A stretch of 9,002 bases of DNA from AG-12 sp027319585 (GTDB taxonomy: Bacteria; Chloroflexota; Dormibacteria; Aeolococcales; Bog-877). How positions within the stretch are numbered: the first letter of the stretch is position 1; every line of letters begins with the position of its first letter. The translations under genes were made by a program, and so were the position numbers. This document shows, one piece after another, positions 1 to 8,694 of the stretch. The notes under the pieces were generated by a model. That model had not been told where the DNA came from and made no database searches. It saw only the letters and a list, made by a program, of their open reading frames with translations. The stretch is taken from positions 1-9,002 of the forward strand of contig DAHVMY010000054.1 of the NCBI GenBank assembly GCA_027319585.1. Reading direction: 5' to 3'.

Positions 1-2940
<2,940 letters not shown>

Positions 2941-2948
<8 letters not shown>

Positions 2949-4260
2949 GGCCCAGCTCCTGGCCGAGGTGCGGGGCCAGATGCGCCAATCGGCCCCTGGA
3001 GAAGGTCGCCAACGCCACCCCGGAAAGCTCGCGATGCCAGAACGGGCTGTTGCAGCCACCGGAGAGCCAGCTCTGCCGATCCGGGGTCCAGCGGGCACCG
3101 GGGTCCAGCCAGGTCAGGTGCGCGGGCCTGCCCTCGACCAGCCCGTGGTCGGGAAGGATGCCGGCCGACGCCCGCAGCACGGCCCTGGGGCCGGTGGTCA
3201 GCGCGGCCACCACCCGGGGCAGGTGTTCCGTCGCTCCGGGCAGGCCCAGGAGCACCGAGACCACGGCCTGGATCCCGCTGAACCCGGCCGGCCCCGGCTG
3301 GGTCGGATCCAGCCCGGCCTCGTGCGGTGCGTGATCGCTGGCGACCGCGTCGATGGTGCCGTCGAGGAGGCCCTGCCAGAGTGCGTCGCAGTCGGCCCGG
3401 GTACGCAGTGGAGGGTTGCACCGGAGCTGCCCGCCGTCGGCGCCGAGCTCGACCAGCAGGCTGTCCAGTGCAAGATGGTGGGGGGTGACCTCCGCGGTCA
3501 CGGGCAGCCCCTCCTGCTTGGCATGCCTCACCATCTCCACCGAGCCGGCGGTGCTGAGGTGCTGCAGGTGGAGGCTGGCCGAGCCGGTTCCGCGGGCGGC
3601 GTCCAGAGCGGCACTGACGGCCGCCTCCTCCGCCTCGGCCGGGCGGGTCGTCCAGCCCGTGGGGTCGCCGCCTGCCCACTCGTTGGCCATGGCCAGCATC
3701 CGCTCGTCCTCGGGGTGGACCGCGAGCGGCACCCCCAGCCGGTCAGCGCGCGCGAGCAGCTGGCCGAACAGCTCCGCCGAGGCCCCATTGCGACCGTCGT
3801 CGGAGAGGCCCGCGGCACCCGCCGCCACCAGCTCCTCCAACGGCGCCGGTTGCTCACCGTCGAGCCCCTTCGTGCAGGCCGCGAACTGCAGCACCGGGAT
3901 CCGGCCCAGGCTGCGGTTCTTGGCCGTCACCTGGCGGAGCCTGCCCACCGAGTCGATTGGCGGGTGCAGGTTCGCCATCGCACAGACCGCTCCGTAGCCC
4001 CCCGCCGCCGCTGCGGCGGTGGCCTTAGCCACCCGCTCCTTCCAGGGTTGGCCCGGCTCGCGCAGGTGGAAGTGCAGGTCCAGGAACGCGGGACTGACCA
4101 GGGTCCCGGCTCCGGGCAGCACCTGGGCGCCCTGGGGGACCCTCCGGACGCGGCCCAGCTTGGTCAGGATCCCACCCCTCACGAGGATGTCACAGCTCTC
4201 CAGGTCGAGCCCCTGAAAGGGGTCGATCGCGCGGACGCCGGTCAGCACGATGTCCCTCAT
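2941..4260 (-). CDS. pyrC: Dihydroorotase, class I (PyrC)
   Basis: Cyclises N-carbamoyl-aspartate to dihydroorotate, third step of UMP synthesis, in the cytoplasm. The 439 residues match the usual length of the class I amidohydrolase-fold enzyme. The metal and catalytic signatures are present in order: DLHFHLREPG (H63, H65), GLSDDG (D154/D155), VHPEDE (H182), HLQHLST (H234), EVTPHHL, NPPLR (N282) and ASDHAPH (D309, H310). The motif usually written MPNTxP reads MANLHP (95-100): the Asn is kept but Pro and Thr are replaced, a mild oddity in the substrate-carboxylate region. The ATG overlaps the pyrR stop as ATGA (4257-4260), and the 3' end overlaps the carAB start, so the gene is embedded in the operon. 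No frameshift or truncation is visible. Confidence 0.95.
2946..2960 (-). promoter_or_regulatory. Ribosome binding site and TTG start of carAB
   Basis: AGGAG at 2956-2960 sits 7 bases before TTG (2946-2948), which opens the CarA frame. The TTG overlaps the pyrC stop (TGA, 2941-2943) by 8 bases, implying coupled translation. The next in-frame candidate, a GTG eleven codons in, has no Shine-Dalgarno sequence, so TTG is preferred. Confidence 0.8.
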
Positions 4261-4841
4261 CGGCCCGCCGCCATGTTCTCAGCGCCCAGGCGCACCGCAT
4301 CCTCTCCGTCGAGTTCCGCGAGGTGCACGAACACGCGCTGGACGGGCGAGGTGGGGAGGTTGCGGCCGACGTACGTCGCCCGCAAGGGCAGCTCGCGGTG
4401 GCCCCGGTCGACCACCACCAGCAGCTCGACCAGCGCGGGCCGGCCCAGCGCCGCCAGCGCCGCCAGGGCAGCGCGACCGGTCCGGCCGTGGTACAGGACG
4501 TCATCCACCAGGACGACCACCCGGTCGTGGACCGAGCCCGGGTCGGCGGCCGGCAGCAGGTCGCTCCACGGGCCGGGGCTGGTCGGGCGCGGCCCGTCGT
4601 CCCGGTGAGGACCGACGTCCAGGGCCACCGCCGCCCACCGCTGCCCGCTCTGCTCCTCGACCAGATTCCGCAGCCGGGCGGCCAGGAAGACCCCCCTGGT
4701 CGCGATCCCGCAGAGGGTGATCCCCGGCCCCCCGGGGTGACGCTCTTGGAGCTCCCTGGCCAACCGCCACAGGATGCGGTGGAGCTCCTCGGGGCCGGCC
4801 ACCGCGGTGGCGGCCACCTCAGCGCGCACCGGCTCGCTCAC
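4257..4841 (-). CDS. pyrR: PyrR: UMP-responsive pyr mRNA-binding attenuator / uracil phosphoribosyltransferase-like
   Basis: PyrR proteins bind a conserved hairpin in pyr leader RNA when UMP is bound and so lower expression; many also have weak uracil phosphoribosyltransferase activity. The 194-residue product has the type I PRTase fold signatures: LCGIATRG (43-50), the PRPP loop VVLVDDVLYHGRT (109-121) and the family-specific VDRGHRELPLRATYVGRNLPTS block (144-165). H118 stands where most PyrR proteins have Thr (DDVLYTGRT), so PRPP affinity or catalysis may differ. The start is GTG, overlapping the pyrB stop as GTGA (4838-4841). Lying second, after pyrB and before pyrC, is unusual: pyrR is commonly first in pyr operons. 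Its likely target, a PyrR loop, lies upstream of pyrB, so it would also control its own synthesis. Confidence 0.95.
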   Translation of the reverse strand: MSEPVRAEVAATAVAGPEELHRILWRLARELQERHPGGPGITLCGIATRGVFLAARLRNLVEEQSGQRWAAVALDVGPHRDDGPRPTSPGPWSDLLPAADPGSVHDRVVVLVDDVLYHGRTGRAALAALAALGRPALVELLVVVDRGHRELPLRATYVGRNLPTSPVQRVFVHLAELDGEDAVRLGAENMAAGR

Positions 4842-5779
4842 CGGCTGAGCACCGTGGCCAAGAGCGCCATCCGCACCGGGACCCCGTTGCGGGCCTGGCG
4901 GAAGTAGGCGGCCCTGGGATCCTGGTCGACCGCCGGGTCGATCTCCCCAACCCGGGGCAGGGGGTGCATGAGGATCGCACCCTGGGGCAGCCGCACCATG
5001 GTGGCGGGCGTCACCCGGTAGCGGTCTCGGGCCTCCTCCTCCCGGTCCAGCGGGGCCGTCAGCCGCTCGGTCTGGATCCTGGTCTGGTAGACCACGTCGG
5101 CATCGGCGACCGCCTCCATGAGGTCCGGGACCTCCTTGACTTCGACCCCCCGGCGGCGCAGACGGGCGACCATCTCGTCGCTCATCCGCAGCTGCTCGGG
5201 GGCCACCAGGGTCAGCTCCAGCCGGGGATACGAGGACATCAGCTCGGCCAGCGAGTGCACGGTCCGGCCGTTGGCCAGGTCCCCGACCATGACCAGCCGG
5301 ATGTGGTCCAGCCGGCCTAGCTCCGAGAAGATGGTGTAGAGGTCCAGGAGGGCCTGGGTCGGGTGCTCTCCCCGGCCGTCACCCGCATTGATGACCGGGA
5401 CCGAAGCCACCGCCGCCGCCCGCTGGGCCGCCCCCTCCTCGGGATGGCGCAGGACGATGCAGTCCGCGTAGCCGCCAACGATCCGGATCGTGTCCTCCAA
5501 GGTCTCCCCCTTGATCGCCGACGAGAAGTCACGGGCGTTCTCGGTGCTGACGACCTGGCCACCCAGCCGGAGCATTGCGGTCTCGAAGCTGAGGCGTGTC
5601 CTGGTGCTGGGCTCGTAGAACAAAGTCGCCATCAGCCTTCCGCTGAGATGGGTGAGGGGCTCGCTCAGGAGACGGTCCATCTCGTCGGCGCGGGCGAAGA
5701 GCTCGGAGATGACCGGGGGGGTGAACTGCGCAGCCCTGAGGATGTGCCGGAGCTGCCGTGGGCCGCCTGGGTTCGCCAT
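4838..5779 (-). CDS. pyrB: Aspartate transcarbamoylase catalytic chain (PyrB)
   Basis: Condenses carbamoyl phosphate with aspartate to give N-carbamoyl-aspartate, the committed step of UMP synthesis. The 313-residue product has normal length and all active-site landmarks: carbamoyl-phosphate loop S58-T59-R60-T61 (FYEPSTRTRLSF), K90 (KGETLEDT), R111 (IVLRHP), H139 (GDGRGEHPTQALLD), R172 (GDLANGRTVHSL), R234 (RIQTERL) and P273-L274 (HPLPR). GEHPTQALLD instead of E. coli-like NQHPTQ is common in other bacteria and in CAD. No regulatory chain pyrI is seen nearby. ATG at 5777-5779 is preceded by GGAGG (5785-5789) with 5-base spacing. It is the first gene of the operon, behind a PyrR-binding leader, and its stop overlaps the pyrR start. 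Confidence 0.96.
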   Translation of the reverse strand: MANPGGPRQLRHILRAAQFTPPVISELFARADEMDRLLSEPLTHLSGRLMATLFYEPSTRTRLSFETAMLRLGGQVVSTENARDFSSAIKGETLEDTIRIVGGYADCIVLRHPEEGAAQRAAAVASVPVINAGDGRGEHPTQALLDLYTIFSELGRLDHIRLVMVGDLANGRTVHSLAELMSSYPRLELTLVAPEQLRMSDEMVARLRRRGVEVKEVPDLMEAVADADVVYQTRIQTERLTAPLDREEEARDRYRVTPATMVRLPQGAILMHPLPRVGEIDPAVDQDPRAAYFRQARNGVPVRMALLATVLSR

Positions 5780-5821
5780 CAGGACCTCCGAGCAGGGCCC
5801 GAGGGGTCCGCAAGGCAGCCC

Positions 5822-5838
5822 GGGCGGCGCAGCCGCCC
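5822..5838 (-). promoter_or_regulatory. Stable hairpin in pyr leader between PyrR loop and pyrB RBS
   Basis: A 7-bp perfect GC stem (GGGCGGC / GCCGCCC) with loop TGC follows the PyrR loop after a gap of 5 bases. The following transcript (GGGCTGCCTTGCGG) has no uridine run, so it is not a canonical intrinsic terminator. It may be a spacer helix, a pause site or part of a translational switch. Confidence 0.5.
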
Positions 5839-5843
5839 AACCT

Positions 5844-5874
5844 CCTTGTCGGCCTCACGGGGCCGTCTTTAAGG
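5844..5874 (-). ncRNA. PyrR-binding RNA hairpin in the pyr leader
   Basis: On the minus strand a lower stem CCTT (5871-5874)/AAGG (5844-5847) encloses an asymmetric internal loop (AAAGA on one side, AC on the other). An upper stem CGGCC (5861-5865)/GGCCG (5850-5854) is capped by the hexaloop CCGTGA (5855-5860). This fits the known PyrR-binding loop consensus (hexaloop CNGNGA, purine-rich internal bulge, closing stem). It lies just after the predicted transcription start and about 65 nt before pyrB, and pyrR is in the same operon. The AAGG strand runs directly into AAGGAGG, a Shine-Dalgarno-like sequence with no good start codon behind it. Confidence 0.88.
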
Positions 5875-5887
5875 ATGCGCTGGCAAG

Positions 5888-5893
5888 AGTATA
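5888..5893 (-). promoter_or_regulatory. Predicted -10 element of the pyr operon promoter
   Basis: TATACT on the minus strand differs from the sigma-70-type consensus at one base and stands out in GC-rich DNA. Transcription would begin near 5880-5881, placing the PyrR hairpin almost at the RNA 5' end and giving a leader of about 100 nt. No convincing -35 hexamer is visible 16-18 bases upstream, which is tolerated in many high-GC bacteria. Confidence 0.55.
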
Positions 5894-5960
5894 GGGGCTA
5901 ACCGCATGGCGGCGGCGACCGGATCCGCCCGAACCGGGACCGTCCGTCCAGGGGCAGGGA

Positions 5961-6325
5961 TCAATTCAAAGTCCGCCGCGGAATCCCTGACCGAGGCTGG
6001 TAGGGCTCCCCCGCCGGATAGCCATTCGTACCGCGGCCAAGACACCTGACGCCGTGCCGCTGCAGCGCCACTGCTCCACACAGCCCCACCACTTCGCGCA
6101 GACCACGACCCCGTCTCTCCGGGCGGTCCCCGCAGCTTGGGCACGGCCCCACCGGCGCCCGTCTTGCCGCCTCCGTCGCCACCGTCGCCACCACCGGGGC
6201 TGACTGCATCCGCAGCTGCCACATCAGCTCCGCCTCAAACTCCCCAAAGTCCGCCTGGTCAGCTCCGCCTCCGCCTCGACTACCACGCGCGCGCAGACCC
6301 GCTCGATGGCCTTTGGTTCAGTCAA
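5961..6325 (-). pseudogene. Remnant of a transposase-like protein, N-terminal zinc-ribbon part (ISKra4/UPF0236-like)
   Basis: Two minus-strand frames read in series like the N-terminal part of an ISKra4/UPF0236-type transposase. The first (from 6325) gives EPKAIERVCARVVVEAEAEL and then stops after a frameshift. The second carries ADFGEFEAEL, a zinc-ribbon start CPSCGDRPERRGRG, VVGLCGAVALQRHGVRC and GTNGYP before a stop at 5961-5963. The family typically shows CPxCG, then a strand pattern with LxR, then RCxxCGxGxxP. Here the second cysteine of the second pair is Arg (CGC, one transition from TGC). The frameshift, lost cysteine and missing catalytic core mark it as inactive. Family assignment is from recalled motif layout only; any zinc-ribbon protein remnant is the alternative. 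Confidence 0.45.
6224..6271. repeat. 13-bp direct repeat, 35-bp period, at the pseudogene frameshift
   Basis: TCAGCTCCGCCTC occurs at 6224-6236 and 6259-6271. On the minus strand both copies encode Glu-Ala-Glu-Leu but in different frames, because 35 is not a multiple of three. The transposase-like frame shifts at this place, so a duplication or slippage here may have caused the break. Confidence 0.6.
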
Positions 6326-6329
6326 CCCA

Positions 6330-6470
6330 TCGTCAGGGGAGACTCTTCTGTCTCCGCCCCTGCTCGACCGCAGAAACCCGAGATTCCTTTGCCCGCTCCC
6401 CCGCCCGCCACCTGGGCGAGGCGGGTCGGCGGGCGCCGTATCCAGCTCCGGCAGCCCCGGATCAGCCGCC
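6330..6470. other. Non-coding stretch downstream of the WYL regulator with two inverted repeats
   Basis: No credible gene is seen between the regulator stop and the transposase remnant. There are two hairpin-forming repeats. One is an 8-bp perfect stem CGCCCGCC (6402-6409)/GGCGGGCG (6428-6435). The other is CAGG..AGAC (6334-6343) pairing with GTCT..CCTG (6350-6362) around TCTTCT with a small bulge. Either could help end transcription of the regulator on the minus strand, but neither is followed by a T run. The second could equally belong to an insertion-element end. Confidence 0.35.
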
Positions 6471-7469
6471 TCATCCTCCAAGCTGTGCGCGGGGCGGCTG
6501 CTCCCGCCGGGCTTGAGTTGGCCGGGAATGGGCGGAGGCGAGCCGGAGCCCCAGTTGCAGCAGGTGGCGGCGCAGGGTTGCTGGTGCGCTCACCTCGAAC
6601 GGCACCCCCAGATCCACGAGAAAGCCGGCTGCCCAATCCAGCCGGTGGGCGCCGAAGGTGATCCGGGTTCGCACTCCGGCAGCCTCCACCATCGAGACGC
6701 TGGCGGGCACGTGAGCTGCCACCTCGCCGAGGGGCGCGTCCAGCTCGGCCACCACCCGGTAGCGGTAGGCTCCCACCGCCACCGCCTGGGCCACGAGTTG
6801 CCCGGGGTCGGGTCCCTCGCGGGGCACGAAGGTCCAGCCCGTGCGGTCCAGGACGCCGATACGGTCGATCCGGAAGGTGCGCCAGTCCGAGCGGTCCAGA
6901 TCGTAGGCGACCAGATACCAGTGCTCCTCGGTGGCCACGAGGCGGTAGGGCTCAGCGCGGCGGACCGCCCGCCCGCCGGCGGCCGCCTCGTACTCGAAGG
7001 TGACCCGCTCGTGCACCTGGCAGCAGGCCGCGAGCGTCACCAGCCGCTCGGTGGGGATCAGGGGCCGCGAGCGGTCGATCGAGATCGACGTCGCCCTGAG
7101 GGTGGTGACCTGGCGGCGGACCTCAGCCGGGAGGAAGCCGTCCAGCTTGGCGAGAGAGCCGGGGCTGCCAGGTCCGGCCCCGGCTGCTGCCCATCCGCCC
7201 GGGGCTCCCAGGCTCACCGCCAAGCTGGCGGTCTCCGCTCGGCTCAGGACCAGCGGTGGCAGCGCGGAGCGGTCGCCCAGACGGTAGCCACCACCCGCCC
7301 TTCCGGGCAAGGTCGAAATGTGATAGCCGGCCGAGCGCAGCCGGTCCACGTCCCGGCGCAGGGTGCGCTCGGTGACTCCCAGCTCCCCGGCAAGCTCCCG
7401 GCCGCGGATTCCCGGGGTTCGGTGTAGGAGATCCAGGAGGCGGAGCAGGCGGAGGGCGGCTTCCGACAT
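6471..7469 (-). CDS. WYL-domain transcriptional regulator (YafY/DeoR-like)
   Basis: Predicted DNA-binding regulator of 332 residues. Residues 4-66 form an N-terminal winged helix-turn-helix of the HTH_11/DeoR kind (LAGELGVTERTLRRDVDRLRSAGYHI, ending in a GGGYRL wing). A central WYL domain (about 137-210) carries RRAEPYRL, HWYLVAYD and DWRTFRIDRIG, the conserved ligand-sensing signatures. A C-terminal WCX-like region (about 233-311) contains AAGFLVDLG. The ATG at 7467-7469 is chosen because it places the helix-turn-helix at the expected distance; the frame continues upstream but that extension crosses the palindrome and has no domain. No strong Shine-Dalgarno sequence is seen. It is divergent from the hydrolase-DUF664 gene, and the palindrome 12-48 bases upstream suggests autoregulation and control of that gene. 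Such regulators often sit beside DinB-fold genes. The inducer is unknown. Confidence 0.88.
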   Translation of the reverse strand: MSEAALRLLRLLDLLHRTPGIRGRELAGELGVTERTLRRDVDRLRSAGYHISTLPGRAGGGYRLGDRSALPPLVLSRAETASLAVSLGAPGGWAAAGAGPGSPGSLAKLDGFLPAEVRRQVTTLRATSISIDRSRPLIPTERLVTLAACCQVHERVTFEYEAAAGGRAVRRAEPYRLVATEEHWYLVAYDLDRSDWRTFRIDRIGVLDRTGWTFVPREGPDPGQLVAQAVAVGAYRYRVVAELDAPLGEVAAHVPASVSMVEAAGVRTRITFGAHRLDWAAGFLVDLGVPFEVSAPATLRRHLLQLGLRLASAHSRPTQARREQPPRAQLGG

Positions 7470-7480
7470 CCCGTCATCAT

Positions 7481-7517
7481 GGCGCCAATGAGGACGCTTA
7501 GTGTCCGCATTGGCGCC
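7481..7517. promoter_or_regulatory. 37-bp palindromic candidate operator in the divergent intergenic region
   Basis: Perfect outer arms GGCGCCAATG (7481-7490) and CATTGGCGCC (7508-7517) flank inner arms GGAC (7492-7495) and GTCC (7503-7506) around a centre reading CTTAG. Counted from the central base 7499, 16 of 18 base pairs are symmetric. It ends 12 bases before the regulator start and 41 bases before the hydrolase start. It is best explained as the binding site of the adjacent WYL regulator. No clear promoter hexamers were identified for either gene. Confidence 0.7.
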
Positions 7518-7557
7518 TAAGGTCGGGGAGAACCGCCAGCAGACAAGGAGGCCGACC

Positions 7558-8643
7558 ATGAGCGACTTGATCCTCTTCCACCACGCCCAGGGACTCACCG
7601 AGGGTGTGCTGCACTTCGCTGAGGAGCTGCGCACCGCCGGGCATCACGTCACCGCGCCCGACCTCTACGAGGGACGCACCTTCGCCACGGTGGAGGAGGG
7701 GGTGGCGCATGCCCAGGAGATCGGGTTTGCGACGGTCCTGGAGCGAGCGCGCCTGGCGGCCGAGTCGCTCCCCGAGGGCTTGGTGTATGCCGGCTTCTCC
7801 TTGGGGGCGATGGCGGCGCAGATGCTGGCCCAATCCCGCCCTGGAGCCGTCGGCGCTCTGCTCTTCCACGGGTGCGTCCCCCCCACCGAATTCGGGGACG
7901 GCAGCTGGCCCCCCGGCGTGGGCCTGCAGATCCACGCCATGGACCGCGACCCCTACTTCGTGGACGAGGGTGATGAGAAGGTGGCCCGGGAGCTGGTGTC
8001 CCGGGTTCACGGGGCCCGGCTGTACCTGTACCCGGGCAACCAGCACCTCTTCGCGGATCGCAGCCTTGCCGCATACGACCCGGCGGCAGCTCGGTTGCTG
8101 ACGCAGCGCGTGCTGGCCTTCCTGGCCCTCGTGGACCGGGAGGAGCCGGAAAGCCAGGAGGGGGAGCTGGAGATGCTCGAAGGCTACCTGTCACTGCAGC
8201 GCCAGACCGTGCTGGCCAAGGCCGCGGGGCTGGACAGGGAGGGAATGGCGAGGTGCCTGCCCAGCTCGACCCTCTCACTGGGGGGGCTTTTGTACCACCT
8301 GGCGCTGGTCGAGGAGAGCTGGATGGAGGTCCACTTCGCTGGCCGGGAGCTCCCGGACCCCTGGCGCGGGGTAGACTTCGACGCCGATCCGGAGTGGGAG
8401 TTCCGCACCGGGGGGGAGCTCGAGCCAGAGCTGGTGCGCCAGCGGTACCGGGAGGCGGGCGAGCGCACCCATCGGGTGATCGCCGAGTCCGAAGGCCCGC
8501 GCCGCCTCTCGGCTATGCCTGCCCACGATGGCCGCCCCTTCTCCCTCCGGTGGGTGCTGCTGCACCTCATCGCGGAGACGGCGCGGCACAGCGGGCACGC
8601 CGACCTGATCCGGGAGGCCATCGACGGGAGCGTCGGGGAGTAG
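7558..8643 (+). CDS. Dienelactone hydrolase-like domain fused to DUF664/DinB-fold domain
   Basis: A two-domain protein of 361 residues. Residues 1-192 are a dienelactone hydrolase-type alpha/beta hydrolase: FHHAQGLTEGV, DLYEGRTF, nucleophile elbow GFSLGA with S81, an acidic residue in HAMDRDPYF (D129 or D131), and H163 in YPGNQHLF. The nucleophile is Ser rather than the Cys of classical dienelactone hydrolases. Residues about 205-357 match the DUF664/DinB-like four-helix family: LSLQRQTVLAKAAGL, LYHLALVEESW (H247), then LRWVLLHLIAETARHSGHADLIREAIDG with H344 and H347. These three His are the usual metal triad of the fold, often thiol-cofactor-linked. The substrate is unknown; hydrolysis or detoxification is inference. 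AGGAGG (7546-7551) lies 6 bases before ATG, which excludes the upstream in-frame GTG at 7501. It is divergent from the WYL regulator. Confidence 0.88.
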   Translation: MSDLILFHHAQGLTEGVLHFAEELRTAGHHVTAPDLYEGRTFATVEEGVAHAQEIGFATVLERARLAAESLPEGLVYAGFSLGAMAAQMLAQSRPGAVGALLFHGCVPPTEFGDGSWPPGVGLQIHAMDRDPYFVDEGDEKVARELVSRVHGARLYLYPGNQHLFADRSLAAYDPAAARLLTQRVLAFLALVDREEPESQEGELEMLEGYLSLQRQTVLAKAAGLDREGMARCLPSSTLSLGGLLYHLALVEESWMEVHFAGRELPDPWRGVDFDADPEWEFRTGGELEPELVRQRYREAGERTHRVIAESEGPRRLSAMPAHDGRPFSLRWVLLHLIAETARHSGHADLIREAIDGSVGE

Positions 8644-8656
8644 CGCGAGAGCTCCG

Positions 8657-8682
8657 GCCCCGGCCGCCGCTCCGGTCGGGGC
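8657..8682 (+). terminator. GC-rich hairpin after the hydrolase-DUF664 gene
   Basis: A 9-bp stem, GCCCCGGCC (8657-8665) with GGTCGGGGC (8674-8682), contains one G-U pair and an 8-base loop. It begins 14 bases after the TAG stop. The sequence after it is GGTACCTTC, without a U run, so it is at best a weak or atypical terminator. It also lies 12 bases before the next ATG, where it could restrain translation. Confidence 0.35.
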
Positions 8683-8694
8683 GGTACCTTCAAA

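Noticed and set aside
5822..5838. Intrinsic terminator (classic PyrR attenuator) in the pyr leader
   Set aside because: The hairpin is strong but not followed by a U run, so it cannot be called a canonical terminator.
5529..5858. Leader peptide or small gene starting near the AAGGAGG of the pyr leader
   Set aside because: The frame has no properly spaced start, runs far into pyrB out of frame and has low-complexity composition.
6306..7427. 373-codon plus-strand open frame opposite the WYL regulator
   Set aside because: The minus strand encodes clear helix-turn-helix and WYL signatures; the plus frame has none.
7501..7557. Upstream GTG start for the hydrolase-DUF664 gene
   Set aside because: It lies inside the palindrome and lacks a Shine-Dalgarno sequence, while ATG 7558 has AGGAGG at ideal spacing and the family's usual N-terminus.
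7470..7634. N-terminal extension of the WYL regulator to 7634
   Set aside because: It would overlap the palindrome and the 5' end of the divergent gene and adds no domain; the ATG at 7469 places the helix-turn-helix normally.
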